The notes under the pieces are model-generated. The model saw only the letters and a program-made list of their open reading frames with translations, searched no databases and was not told where the DNA came from. Both the position numbers and the translations under genes were made by a program. Below are positions 16,987 to 24,878 of a stretch of DNA of 34,409 nucleotides, piece by piece; position 1 is the first letter of the stretch; each line of letters begins with the position of its first letter. Source of the stretch: an uncultured Clostridia bacterium (GTDB lineage: Bacteria > Bacillota > Clostridia > Christensenellales > Borkfalkiaceae); assembly GCA_947632195.1 (NCBI GenBank), contig CANROE010000019.1, positions 1 to 34,409 on the forward strand. The letters are read 5' to 3'.

Positions 16987-17735
16987 CGGAGAAAATGACC
17001 GAAAATTCGGAGAAAAAGGTAGGCTTTTGGACGTACTATATGGCGCTCAACTTCGGGCCCAACGAGGCGCAGTGGGCGGCGGGGAAAATGTGGACGCCCA
17101 TTACTTCCATGCTGCTTCTGATTTGGGGGGTGAGCTTTGTCGGCGGCAGTAGCATTCCCTTCACCCTCTGCTTTTTCGCATTCGCTTATTTAACGGTCAT
17201 TGCGCTCTGCCTCGCAGTACGCGTCCGTCCCTCCCTTTTTAACCTGCTCCCCATCGGAGGAAGGCGCAAAACGGGGTTCTTCTTCCTGTCGATCGCACTT
17301 ACGACGGTGTTGGCAATGCTCGCCGTGGCGGTGACCCTTTTGCTCGCTTTCCTGATCGTTGCGCTCATCGGATTTGTTGCGTCGGGAGAGTGGTTCTTTG
17401 TGCTTGAAAGCGAAGCGCCCGCTATGACCTGTTGGCAGGGGCAAGTGCTGGCGCTCATTCTCGGCGTGGGCATTTTCGGGGCGGGGATGATCGCGTCGTG
17501 CCTCAAAAAAAAGAGCTTGCGGATCACGTTTACACTCTTGATTCCGATTATCGCCATCGCGCCCTTTTTCGCCATTATGCAGCTCGGCGGGGTCGAATTC
17601 GGTCAGCTGTTTATCCTCTTCGATACCTTGCCTTATAGTTATGTATATTTGATCGTGTTCGGCGTTATCGCTTTGACGCTGCTTGTCGTTGGCGTCCTCC
17701 GCCTCATTCGATTTTTGAATCCGAAAAGGCAGTGA
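16983..17735 (+). CDS. ABC-2 type membrane protein (permease) of the ytr-like operon
   Basis: 250-aa integral membrane protein with six predicted hydrophobic segments (roughly residues 38-58, 62-82, 98-130, 150-170, 180-200 and 215-240). There are no strong signature motifs, as is usual for ABC-2 permeases. A short positively charged cytosolic tail ends in NPKRQ. It overlaps the ATPase stop by 4 bp (ATGA), so the two subunits are made together. Function is assigned by topology and operon position. Confidence 0.75.
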   Translation: MTEKMTENSEKKVGFWTYYMALNFGPNEAQWAAGKMWTPITSMLLLIWGVSFVGGSSIPFTLCFFAFAYLTVIALCLAVRVRPSLFNLLPIGGRRKTGFFFLSIALTTVLAMLAVAVTLLLAFLIVALIGFVASGEWFFVLESEAPAMTCWQGQVLALILGVGIFGAGMIASCLKKKSLRITFTLLIPIIAIAPFFAIMQLGGVEFGQLFILFDTLPYSYVYLIVFGVIALTLLVVGVLRLIRFLNPKRQ

Positions 17736-18300
17736 GGGGGTTATGACCTGCCCCCATTTATGGGGGCGGGTGGCGAACGCAGTGAGACAGGTGGGGGCAA
17801 TTTTAGAATGTCAACCCCCACCACCGCCTGACGGCGGAGCCGCCCCCTTCAAAGGGGGCAGCTCTTCGCCTCCCCCCAACAAGTAGGGGGGAGGGTTGCC
17901 TGGAACACCGTCCCCCCTTTCGGCACTGCGTGCCACTGTCTCATGCGGGTAGAGCCCCGCATTACTTCGCCTACGGCTCGTGCCGCGCTTAGAGAAACAA
18001 AACAGCGCGCGGGGCGGTCACCGTTCGCGCTGCAAATGCGCTCACTCATGTCGCATTGCGCCAACAGTTATCAACTGTTGTCAAGAAAGCAATGCTCCAC
18101 CCCCGCCCCACGAGGGACAGCTTTTTTGCCTGCGTTGTTCTTAAATTGTCATTTCGACCAAGCGCAGCGCGTGGAGAAATCTCACCTTATTATAATGCGG
18201 TTGAGATTTCTACTTCGTCGTTGGCGCTCCTCGTGCCGCCCTTCGACAACATAGAACGTGCGGGCGGGGCGACTACGCTCGAAATGACGTGATTTGGGAA
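17736..18300. repeat. Intergenic field of GC-rich palindromes and a dispersed repeat
   Basis: No gene is supported here. Several short palindromes occur: GCCCCCAT/ATGGGGGC (17750-17767), CCGCC/GGCGG near 17825, CCCCCTT/AAGGGGG near 17845-17862 and CTCCCCCC/GGGGGGAG near 17872-17893. From about 18147 to 18292 lies one copy of a repeat with near-inverted ends (TGTCATTTCGA / TCGAAATGACG). Its right part recurs in inverted orientation near 27.03 kb. Open frames crossing the region lack ribosome sites and family resemblance. Confidence 0.6.
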
Positions 18301-18351
18301 TTGCGTTGTGTTTCCTTGCTGTCCCTTTGTCTCTCCCCGCAAAAAAATTCG

Positions 18352-18367
18352 GTTAGCAATGGCGAAC
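18352..18367. promoter_or_regulatory. feo-region palindrome, copy 1
   Basis: GTTAGCAATGGCGAAC, 28 bp upstream of the feo -35 box. First of four related 16-bp palindromes around the feo genes. Confidence 0.55.
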
Positions 18368-18394
18368 TTTTTTCCGAAAAGAGGCAAAAAACAG

Positions 18395-18423
18395 TTGACA
18401 GGCGCATAGGATTGTGATAGAAT
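18395..18423 (+). promoter_or_regulatory. feo operon promoter
   Basis: TTGACA (18395-18400), 17-nt spacer, TAGAAT (18418-18423). The predicted transcription start near 18430 gives a leader of about 140 nt before the first feoA. Confidence 0.8.
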
Positions 18424-18430
18424 ATGGGCG

Positions 18431-18456
18431 AAAAAGCGCGAGAAGAGCGCTTTTTT
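18431..18456. terminator. Hairpin with T-run at the start of the feo leader
   Basis: AAAAAGCGC/GCGCTTTTT stem with a 7-nt loop and six T. It begins at the predicted transcription start, so as a terminator it would leave almost no transcript. It may instead block antisense or read-through transcription, or protect the mRNA 5' end. Confidence 0.45.
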
Positions 18457-18467
18457 GAAGGACATGA

Positions 18468-18483
18468 GTTCGCATAGCCGAAC
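18468..18483. promoter_or_regulatory. feo-region palindrome, copy 2
   Basis: GTTCGCATAGCCGAAC (extended GAGTTCG...CGAACC) in the feo leader, about 40 nt after the predicted transcription start. Confidence 0.55.
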
Positions 18484-18521
18484 CAAAGGCACAAAAAATG
18501 CGAATTTTTTTCGGACAGTTG

Positions 18522-18537
18522 GTTCGCAATAACGAAC
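18522..18537. promoter_or_regulatory. feo-region palindrome, copy 3
   Basis: GTTCGCAATAACGAAC (extended GGTTCG...CGAACTC), 33 bp before the first feoA start. Copies 2 and 3 could also pair with each other as a long stem in RNA (GAGTTCG with CGAACTC, CGAACC with GGTTCG). Confidence 0.55.
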
Positions 18538-18570
18538 TCGTGCATGAAAGAGCATTTTAAGGAATAAAAT

Positions 18571-18783
18571 ATGCCGTTATTGCTTGCGCCCGTAGGGCAG
18601 GAAATGAAGATCGTCAAGATCATCGTGGACGAAAAGACCAAAAAACACCTCGCAAATTTAGGGGTCATCGCCGATTCCACCATTACGGTGCTCTCTTCGA
18701 GCGGGGGGAGCGCAGTCTGCATGGTGAAGGACGGTCGGCTCGCCCTCGACAGGGGACTTGCAAGCCGTATCTACGTCGCTTAA
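18571..18783 (+). CDS. feoA: FeoA-domain protein (first copy)
   Basis: 70-aa cytosolic protein with the small SH3-like FeoA fold. The family pattern is visible as HLANLGVIADSTITVLSSSGGSAVCMVKDGRLALDRGLASRIYV, where the LGI.PG-type turn and the closing ALD..LA.xI strand are typical. FeoA proteins bind or regulate FeoB in ferrous iron uptake. AAGGAA lies 8 nt before the ATG. It is separated from the second feoA by 85 bp holding a hairpin and another palindrome, so its dosage may differ from that of feoA2-feoB. Confidence 0.88.
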   Translation: MPLLLAPVGQEMKIVKIIVDEKTKKHLANLGVIADSTITVLSSSGGSAVCMVKDGRLALDRGLASRIYVA

Positions 18784-18788
18784 AACGT

Positions 18789-18815
18789 TTGCACACTTGG
18801 TGTGCAATCTCTTTT
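18789..18815 (+). terminator. Possible attenuator between the two feoA genes
   Basis: Perfect 8-bp stem TTGCACAC/GTGTGCAA with a TTG loop, followed by TCTCTTTT. The T-tract is weak, so partial termination is more plausible than full. Confidence 0.5.
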
Positions 18816-18823
18816 GCCCGCGA

Positions 18824-18839
18824 GTTCGCGGTTGCTAAC
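18824..18839. promoter_or_regulatory. feo-region palindrome, copy 4
   Basis: GTTCGCGGTTGCTAAC between feoA1 and feoA2. Its reverse complement GTTAGCAACCGCGAAC closely matches copy 1. Confidence 0.55.
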
Positions 18840-18868
18840 TCAAAAAATTCATCGGAGGTAATACATAA

Positions 18869-19102
18869 ATGACGAAAAATCTCAACGAGTTTTCGGTCGG
18901 CGAGAGGGGGGTCATCAAGACCGTCTCGGGCGAGGGAAAACTCAGAAGAAGGCTGTTCGACATGGGGGTCACGCCCGGGGCCGAAGTCCTTCTCCGCAAG
19001 AAAGCGCCCCTGGGCGACCCCTTGGAGGTCACCATCCGTGGGTATGAACTCACCCTGCGCAAGACGGAGGCGGAGCTCGTGACGATGGAGGTGAAGGCAT
19101 GA
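18869..19102 (+). CDS. feoA: FeoA-domain protein (second copy)
   Basis: 77-aa FeoA-fold protein: LNEFSVGERGVIKTVSGEGKLRRRLFDMGVTPGAEVLLRKKAPLGDPLEVTIRGYELTLRKTEAELVTMEV is the canonical family pattern (RRRLxDMGVTPG, PLGDPLEVxIRGYxLxLR). It should act as the direct cytosolic partner of FeoB. A strong GGAGG site precedes the ATG, and the stop overlaps the feoB start by 4 bp. Compared with copy 1 it is the more typical member. Confidence 0.95.
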   Translation: MTKNLNEFSVGERGVIKTVSGEGKLRRRLFDMGVTPGAEVLLRKKAPLGDPLEVTIRGYELTLRKTEAELVTMEVKA

Positions 19103-21459
19103 AAAAGTTCGCCTTGGCGGGCAATCCCAACTGCGGAAAGACGACTCTATTCAACCTCTTGACGGGCTCCACCGCCTACGTCGGCAACTGGCCCGGGGTC
19201 ACCGTGGATAAGCGGGAGGGCACCTATAAGCGGGGCGAGGAGCCCGTGCAGATCGTCGATCTTCCCGGCATTTACTCCCTCTCTCCCTACACGCCCGAGG
19301 AAGTCATCTCCCGTAACTTCATCCTCGACGAAAAGCCCGAGTGCGTCATCAACATCGTGGATGCGACCAACTTGGAGCGCAATCTCTACCTCACCACCCA
19401 GCTCATGGAGATCGACGTGCCCGTCATCATCGCTCTCAACATGATGGACGCCGTGGAAAAGGCGGGCGACCGGATCGACGCGAAGGAGCTCGAAAAGAAG
19501 ATCGGGCTGCCCGTCGTGGAGATCTCCGCCCTCAAAAATACGGGGATCAAAGAATTGATGGACAGAGCCATCAAAATTTCCAAATCGCCGCGCGAGGGAA
19601 CGACCGTTCTGCGCGATTCTCCCATCGCCCACCTCGTGCGGGATGTTTCGATCGCCTTGAAAGGGGCAAAGGTGGACGCGCCTCTCTTCCATGCGGTGAA
19701 ACTCGCCGAAATGGACGAGATCGAGGTGAAGATGCACCCCGAGCTCCTCTCCATGGTGGAGGCGTTCAAGGCGACTTTCGAGGACGACACCTTCGGGACC
19801 GACCTCGAAGCGGTCGTTGCGGACGCGCGCTACAAATACATCGCGGCGAACTACTCCACCGCCTACGAGAGAAGAAAGCGGGGGGAAGTGCTCACAAAGA
19901 GCGACAAGGCGGATAAGGTGCTCACCCACAAAATTTGGGGCATTCCCATCTTTCTCGTCATTCTGTTCGCGATCTTCCACCTCACTTTCTCGGAGGACCT
20001 CTTCTTCATCAGCGCCATTTCGGGCGGAAAACTTCCCACTCTGTTCAAATCGGCTGCGGAAGGGGGGCTCGAATGGGAGGAGAACGCCTGGACGACTCTC
20101 GTCGCCTGCTTTTACGACGGCGCGGTGTTCTCGCCGGGCGTCATCATCACCAACCTCTGGACATGGTGCCTCGATTGGGTAGGGGAACTTCTCTCCCTCG
20201 CCACCGCAAACGCGCCCTTATGGGTGGGCAGCTTTGTGGGCGACGGCATTTGGGGAGGGCTCTCCGCCGTGCTCGGCTTTTTGCCGCAAATTCTTGTACT
20301 GTTCCTCTTCTTCTCAATTTTGGAGGACAGCGGCTACATGGCGCGCGTCGCGTTCATTCTCGACCGCATTTTCCGCCGTTTCGGGCTCTCGGGCAGGGCG
20401 TTTATGCCCATGATCATGGGGTTCGGCTGTTCGCTGCCCGCCATGATCAACACAAGGACGCTCGCCGACGACAACGAGCGCACGGCGACCATCCGCGTCA
20501 TCCCCATGTTCTCCTGCGGCGCGAAATTGCCCATTTTGACAGCCATTGCGGGGGGCATCGTCACGGCGTTCGGCGTGGGGAATGCCGACCTCATCACCTA
20601 TTCGATGTACCTCATCGGCATTGTGACGGCAATCGTCTGCGTCATTTTAATGCGCTCGACCACCATGCGCGGCGATGTCCCGCCCTTCATCATGGAACTT
20701 CCCGCCTACCATGCGCCGCTTTTCAAGGGGCTCATGATCCACCTGTGGGATAAGACAAAGCACTTCGTCAAAAAGGCGTTCACCATCATCTTCGCCTCGA
20801 CGATCGTCATCTGGTTCCTCTCCAACTTCTCGTGGAATTGGCATTTCCTGCCCGAGGAGATCGAATACGAGGGGGAGACGATCCTCGTCAACCTGCACAT
20901 GGAAAACAGCATTCTCGGCTCCATAGGCATGCTCATCCAGCCGCTGTTTACGCCGCTTGGGTTCGGCTCGCAGCTTGGAACGGCGGGCTGGGTGTTCGCG
21001 GTCGCCGCGCTCACGGGGCTCGTCGCAAAGGAGAACGTCATCGCGACCTTCGGAACGCTCGCCGCGTCCGTCGCGGGGGCTTACATCGCGACCGAGGAGG
21101 GCGTGATGGAGGCGGTGACGATGATCACGGCAACGGGGATCACCATTCCCGCGCTCATCTCCTTCATCGCCTTCAACATGGTCACCATTCCTTGCTTTGC
21201 GGCGTGCGCTACGGCAAAGGCGGAACTTCCCAAGGGCAAGTTCGCGTGGACCCTTCTCTTCTGGCTCGTCACGTCATATATCGTCGGCACGGTCATCTAC
21301 CTCGTCGGCAGCTGGTGGTGGACGGTGTTCATCGTGCTCGCCGTTGTCGCGGCGGCCGTCTGCGGGATCGTCCTCTGGAACAAAAAGCACCCCGTAAAGT
21401 CCGAATTTTCGGAGGAGCTTGCAGCCGAGGCGGCGATTTCCGAGGGAGGGAATCAATGA
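19099..21459 (+). CDS. feoB: Ferrous iron transport protein B
   Basis: 786-aa cytoplasmic-membrane Fe(II) transporter with an N-terminal G-protein domain. G1 GNPNCGKTT (residues 8-16), the G2 region ending in WPGVTVDKREG, G3 DLPGIYSLSPYTPEE, G4 NMMD and G5 SALKNTG are present. A helical GDI-like spacer follows up to about residue 275. The membrane part has about 10 segments with the two Gate repeats (ILEDSGYMARVAFILDRIFRRFGLSGRAFMPMIMGFGCSLPA; later GWVFAVAALTGLVAKENVIATFG). Length is normal for Clostridial FeoB. It sits between feoA2 and a Cys-rich membrane peptide, both overlapping by 4 bp. It imports ferrous iron, the main form in anoxic habitats. Confidence 0.97.
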   Translation: MKKFALAGNPNCGKTTLFNLLTGSTAYVGNWPGVTVDKREGTYKRGEEPVQIVDLPGIYSLSPYTPEEVISRNFILDEKPECVINIVDATNLERNLYLTTQLMEIDVPVIIALNMMDAVEKAGDRIDAKELEKKIGLPVVEISALKNTGIKELMDRAIKISKSPREGTTVLRDSPIAHLVRDVSIALKGAKVDAPLFHAVKLAEMDEIEVKMHPELLSMVEAFKATFEDDTFGTDLEAVVADARYKYIAANYSTAYERRKRGEVLTKSDKADKVLTHKIWGIPIFLVILFAIFHLTFSEDLFFISAISGGKLPTLFKSAAEGGLEWEENAWTTLVACFYDGAVFSPGVIITNLWTWCLDWVGELLSLATANAPLWVGSFVGDGIWGGLSAVLGFLPQILVLFLFFSILEDSGYMARVAFILDRIFRRFGLSGRAFMPMIMGFGCSLPAMINTRTLADDNERTATIRVIPMFSCGAKLPILTAIAGGIVTAFGVGNADLITYSMYLIGIVTAIVCVILMRSTTMRGDVPPFIMELPAYHAPLFKGLMIHLWDKTKHFVKKAFTIIFASTIVIWFLSNFSWNWHFLPEEIEYEGETILVNLHMENSILGSIGMLIQPLFTPLGFGSQLGTAGWVFAVAALTGLVAKENVIATFGTLAASVAGAYIATEEGVMEAVTMITATGITIPALISFIAFNMVTIPCFAACATAKAELPKGKFAWTLLFWLVTSYIVGTVIYLVGSWWWTVFIVLAVVAAAVCGIVLWNKKHPVKSEFSEELAAEAAISEGGNQ

Positions 21460-21617
21460 CTTGGTATGAAATTCTCATCATCGTGCTTGCGGCCTGCTTT
21501 GTGCTGGGCGTCGTCGTTTGGCAGATCGTCCGCAAAAAACAGGGCAAGGGTGGGTGCGACTGCGGCTGCGCAAATTGCAGCGGCGGCTGTCCCCACTGCG
21601 CACAGAAGAAAAAATAG
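21456..21617 (+). CDS. FeoB-associated Cys-rich membrane protein
   Basis: 53-aa peptide: one N-terminal transmembrane helix (residues 5-24, ILIIVLAACFVLGVVVWQIV), then a basic stretch and a Cys-rich tail CDCGCANCSGGCPHC with seven cysteines. This is the layout of the small proteins that follow feoB in many Bacillota and are thought to assist FeoB, perhaps as an FeoC substitute or metal chaperone. The ATG overlaps the feoB stop (ATGA). The family match is good; its function is not established. Confidence 0.9.
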   Translation: MTWYEILIIVLAACFVLGVVVWQIVRKKQGKGGCDCGCANCSGGCPHCAQKKK

Positions 21618-21701
21618 TTCATCCGATCAATCTCCATAAATCTTCGGAAGGGGGAGGGCAAAAAGCTCTCCTCTTTTCCGTATAAAAATTTGCCGAAAAT
21701 C

Positions 21702-21730
21702 TTTACATCCTCCGCGCGAAGTGCTATAAT
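21702..21730 (+). promoter_or_regulatory. fucO promoter
   Basis: TTTACA (21702-21707), 17-nt spacer, TATAAT (21725-21730), 38 nt before the fucO start. Confidence 0.8.
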
Positions 21731-21768
21731 AGGTGCGGCTCTTCCAAGGAGAGCGAGGGGGGTTATTT

Positions 21769-22914
21769 ATGGCAAGGATCATACTCAACGAAACAAGCTA
21801 TCACGGCGCAGGCTCGGTAAAGGAGCTTGCGGCGGAGATCAAGGGGAGAGGGCTCAAAAAGGCGTTTGTCTGCTCCGATCCCGACCTTTTGAAGTTCGGC
21901 GTCACCAAGAAAGCGACCGACGTGTTGGAGACGGCGGGCATTCCTTACGAAATTTATTCGGACATCAAGGCCAATCCCACCATCGAGAACGTGCAGGCGG
22001 GGGTCGCCGCTTATCAAAAGAGCGGGGCGGACTGCCTCGTCGCGGTGGGCGGGGGATCGAGTATCGACACCGCAAAGGCGATCGGTATCATCGCCGCCAA
22101 TCCCGAATTTGCGGACGTGCGCTCTCTCGAAGGCGTCGCGCCCACCAAGCACCCCTGCGTGCCCCTCATCGCCATTCCCACCACGGCGGGGACGGCCGCC
22201 GAGGTCACCATCAACTATGTCATCACCGACGTCGAGAAAAAGCGTAAATTCGTGTGCGTGGACGTGCACGACATTCCCGTCGTCGCCATCGTGGACAGCG
22301 ATCTCATGAGCACCATGCCCAAGGGCCTCACTGCGGCAACCGGCATGGACGCGCTCACCCACGCCATCGAGGGCTACATCACCAAGGCCGCGTGGGAGAT
22401 GACGGATATGTTCCACTTAAAGGCGATCGAGATCATCGCAAAGTCTCTCCGTGCCGCCGTCAGGGGTGAAAAAGAGGGGAGAGAGGGCATGGCGCTCGGG
22501 CAGTACATCGCGGGCATGGGCTTTTCCAACGTGGGGCTCGGGATCGTGCACTCTATGGCACATGCGCTCGGCGCGGTGTACGATACGCCGCACGGGGTCG
22601 CCAACGCCATTCTTCTGCCGACCGTCATGGCATATAACGCCGAGGCGACGGGAGAAAAGTACCGCGACATCGCCAAGGCAATGGGGGTGCAGGGCACCGA
22701 GAAGATGACAAAGGAGGAGTACCGCGCCGCCGCAGTGGAGGCAGTCGCCGCCCTCTCGCGCGACGTCGGCATTCCGCAAAATTTGAAGAACATCGTCAAG
22801 GAAGAGGACATTCCCTTCCTCGCGGAGAGCGCCATGGCGGACGCATGCCGCCCCGGAAACCCCAAGGAACCCACCTATGAGGACATCGTAGCGCTCTACA
22901 AATCGTTGCTGTAA
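21769..22914 (+). CDS. fucO: Lactaldehyde reductase / iron-containing alcohol dehydrogenase
   Basis: 381-aa group III (Fe-dependent) alcohol dehydrogenase. It interconverts L- or D-lactaldehyde and 1,2-propanediol with NAD(H) and regenerates NAD+ during fucose or rhamnose fermentation. It tracks E. coli FucO closely, e.g. NNPEFADVRSLEG-like, AIPTTAGTAAEVTINYVITD, KFVCVD.HDIP, ALTHAIEGYIT and GMGFSNVGLG. The NAD-binding GGGSS and the metal-ligand histidines in HSMAHALG and TPHG are present. The start at 21769 follows a GAGGGGGG ribosome site; an in-frame ATG 36 nt upstream has none. The stop overlaps the next start (TAATG). No fucose genes are nearby, so the in vivo aldehyde is not certain. 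Confidence 0.93.
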   Translation: MARIILNETSYHGAGSVKELAAEIKGRGLKKAFVCSDPDLLKFGVTKKATDVLETAGIPYEIYSDIKANPTIENVQAGVAAYQKSGADCLVAVGGGSSIDTAKAIGIIAANPEFADVRSLEGVAPTKHPCVPLIAIPTTAGTAAEVTINYVITDVEKKRKFVCVDVHDIPVVAIVDSDLMSTMPKGLTAATGMDALTHAIEGYITKAAWEMTDMFHLKAIEIIAKSLRAAVRGEKEGREGMALGQYIAGMGFSNVGLGIVHSMAHALGAVYDTPHGVANAILLPTVMAYNAEATGEKYRDIAKAMGVQGTEKMTKEEYRAAAVEAVAALSRDVGIPQNLKNIVKEEDIPFLAESAMADACRPGNPKEPTYEDIVALYKSLL

Positions 22915-23771
22915 TGAAAAAGTCCGCGTCCAAAAAGGAAAAGAAAGCGAAAAAAAAGAGGGGCGCTCTGCGCCTCTTCCGCTGGGGGAGCCTGCTCCCC
23001 ATTGCGCTCTTGCTTGGGCTCGGAATCGCTCTTTTTGCCGTTCCGCAGGAGAAACTGCACGCGCTGAGCATTGCAACGGGCGTGATCCTTTCGTTTGTCG
23101 CGCTGCTCCTCATCGCAGGTTCCTTTTTGGGGAGCGCGAGCGTATTGAGAATCGTCTGCGGCGTGGGACTTGTCGCCCTCGCCGTGTGGCTGTTCGTGCA
23201 GCCGGGCGAGGGGCAGAGCACTCTCTACTACGTTCTGTCGGGAATCGTGCTCCTGCGCGCGCTCGTCGGGCTGTTTTACGCACTCTTTGCAAAGCGGAAG
23301 GAGAGCCGCCTGTGGCAGATCTCCCTCTGGGGCAGCGTCTTCCTGCTGGTCGCCGCAGTGGTGTACTTCTTCCTGCCCATGCTCCGTTTGAGCGGGCAGC
23401 ACCTGCTGCTCGGCGCGCTGTGTTGTCTGGACGCCCTGTTCGAGACAGCCGCCCTTCTTCACCGTCTCATGAACGCCATGAAGAAGGAGGAGACGCAAAA
23501 GCCCGAACCGACGGATAAAAAAGGGACGGCCAAAAAGGGGAAAAAGAGAGGGGAAGCGGCAGAAGTCTCTGCCGAAGTCCCCGCCGAAGTTTCGGCAGAA
23601 GTTGCCGTCGCGGCCGACAAACGACGGAAAAAGAGAGCGGCGAAGGAGCCGCCCGAAGAGCAGGCGGAAATTCCGCAGGAAGTTTCTTCCGCCGAGCAGG
23701 CGGAGCCGCCGCAGGAGACGGAGGGGAAGAAACCTTCGTTTTTTGCCCGTTTCCGCAAGAAAAAAGAATAA
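22914..23771 (+). CDS. DUF308/HdeD-like membrane protein with long charged tail
   Basis: 285-aa protein. A lysine-rich N-terminus (residues 1-20) precedes about six transmembrane segments in three hairpins (residues 25-185), an arrangement like the HdeD/DUF308 family. Residues about 190-285 form a low-complexity, highly charged cytosolic tail with repeated AEVSAEVPAEVSAEV blocks and Lys/Arg clusters. It overlaps fucO by 3 bp, so it is translated from the same mRNA. The function is unknown and I cannot link it to aldehyde reduction. The tail repeats suggest rapid change in length. Confidence 0.6.
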   Translation: MKKSASKKEKKAKKKRGALRLFRWGSLLPIALLLGLGIALFAVPQEKLHALSIATGVILSFVALLLIAGSFLGSASVLRIVCGVGLVALAVWLFVQPGEGQSTLYYVLSGIVLLRALVGLFYALFAKRKESRLWQISLWGSVFLLVAAVVYFFLPMLRLSGQHLLLGALCCLDALFETAALLHRLMNAMKKEETQKPEPTDKKGTAKKGKKRGEAAEVSAEVPAEVSAEVAVAADKRRKKRAAKEPPEEQAEIPQEVSSAEQAEPPQETEGKKPSFFARFRKKKE

Positions 23772-23817
23772 ACCGCAGAAAAAAGGAATAAAACGGGGCG
23801 CGAACGCCTGAAAATCA

Positions 23818-23846
23818 TTGCAGATCTCCCGCAGATTTGCTATGAT
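23818..23846 (+). promoter_or_regulatory. yitT promoter
   Basis: TTGCAG (23818-23823), 17-nt spacer, TATGAT (23841-23846), 31 nt before the start. Confidence 0.65.
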
Positions 23847-23877
23847 GGTCGGGAGCTTTCGCGTTCGAGAGAAAACC

Positions 23878-24798
23878 ATGCAGAAAAAAGACAAACAAGG
23901 TACGAATACGGCCGCCGTCATTCTGACGTCTGCGGTCATACCCATTCTCCTCTCGGGGATCGTGCGTGCGCTCGGCATTTACATCTTCGTATCCCCCAAC
24001 AAGTTCGCCCCCGGCGGGACAAACGGCATTGCCGTGCTCCTCGAATACGTCACCAAGTGGAATTCGGGTTGGTTTTTGCTCATGATCAACGTCCCGCTCT
24101 TCTTTTTGGCGTTCTTCCTGTTGGGAAAGCGGGAGGCGATCATCTCCACGCTGTCCATGCTCCTCACGTCGGGGCTCTTGATCGTATTCGACTATATCCC
24201 CGCCTTTCCGCGTTTCGACGGCACAGGAACGGAAGAGCCCATCTCCTACGGACTTCTTGCCGCCGTTGCGGGCGGGATCTTCCTCGGCGCGGCGCTCGCT
24301 ATCATGATCAAGAGCTGCGGCACGGCGGGGGGAACGGCGGTGCTTGCCTCCCTCGTCAAGAAGAAGTGGAGCTTTTTGAACGTGAGCTGGCTCACCTCGG
24401 CGTTCGACGCGATCGTGGTCGTCGTCTCCTTCTTTGTGTACTACCCGTGGAGCGCGCCGTTCATCAACAAACTCACCTCCGTGCTTTTGGCGCTTGTCTC
24501 CCTCGTCGTCACGAGCAAGACGTCCGACATCATCTTGCAGGGGTATAAGACGGCCTACCGCTTTGAGATCGTCACCAACCAGGCGGAAGAGATCGCAAAG
24601 GAGATCATGGAGACTACCCACCACGGCGTCACCGAAGTGCCCGGGATCGGCATGTACTCCCACTCCGAACACAAAGTTCTGGTGTGTATCATCCGCAAGC
24701 GCCACATCGCGGAGATCCAGCGAATCATCAAAAAATACCCCGGGACGTTTGCCTCGTTTACGCCCGCTTCGGAAGTGTACGGAAAATTCATCAAATAA
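23878..24798 (+). CDS. YitT family membrane protein
   Basis: 306-aa protein of the YitT family: five to six transmembrane segments (residues about 15-215; hallmark NKFAPGGTNGIAVLLEY and SCGTAGGTAVLASLVKK) and a C-terminal DUF2179 domain (about 225-306, YRFEIVTNQAEEIAKEIM...HHGVTEVPGIGMYS...VLVCIIRKRHIAEIQRIIKKYP...). I chose the ATG at 23878 because the promoter -10 box lies between it and the upstream ATG. The biochemical role of the family is unresolved; several members are annotated as putative transporters. Monocistronic, ended by a strong hairpin. Confidence 0.88.
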   Translation: MQKKDKQGTNTAAVILTSAVIPILLSGIVRALGIYIFVSPNKFAPGGTNGIAVLLEYVTKWNSGWFLLMINVPLFFLAFFLLGKREAIISTLSMLLTSGLLIVFDYIPAFPRFDGTGTEEPISYGLLAAVAGGIFLGAALAIMIKSCGTAGGTAVLASLVKKKWSFLNVSWLTSAFDAIVVVVSFFVYYPWSAPFINKLTSVLLALVSLVVTSKTSDIILQGYKTAYRFEIVTNQAEEIAKEIMETTHHGVTEVPGIGMYSHSEHKVLVCIIRKRHIAEIQRIIKKYPGTFASFTPASEVYGKFIK

Positions 24799-24803
24799 CT
24801 TTT

Positions 24804-24836
24804 CGCCGCCGCAGGCAGAGCCTGCGGCGGCGTTTC
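24804..24836 (+). terminator. Terminator after yitT
   Basis: 13-bp perfect stem CGCCGCCGCAGGC/GCCTGCGGCGGCG with an AGA loop, then TTTCGT. The T-tract is short but the stem is very stable. Confidence 0.65.
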
Positions 24837-24842
24837 GTCCGC

Positions 24843-24872
24843 TTGACAAAAAGAGGAAAAGCGTGTTATACT
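24843..24872 (+). promoter_or_regulatory. Promoter positioned for a leaderless transcript
   Basis: TTGACA (24843-24848), 18-nt spacer, TATACT (24867-24872). Only six bases separate the -10 box from the ATG at 24879, so the predicted transcription start coincides with the start codon. Confidence 0.7.
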
Positions 24873-24878
24873 GAAAGT

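Noticed and set aside
17943-18292. Short frames of 70-103 codons upstream of feoA
   Set aside because: They lie in repeats and palindromes and lack ribosome sites.
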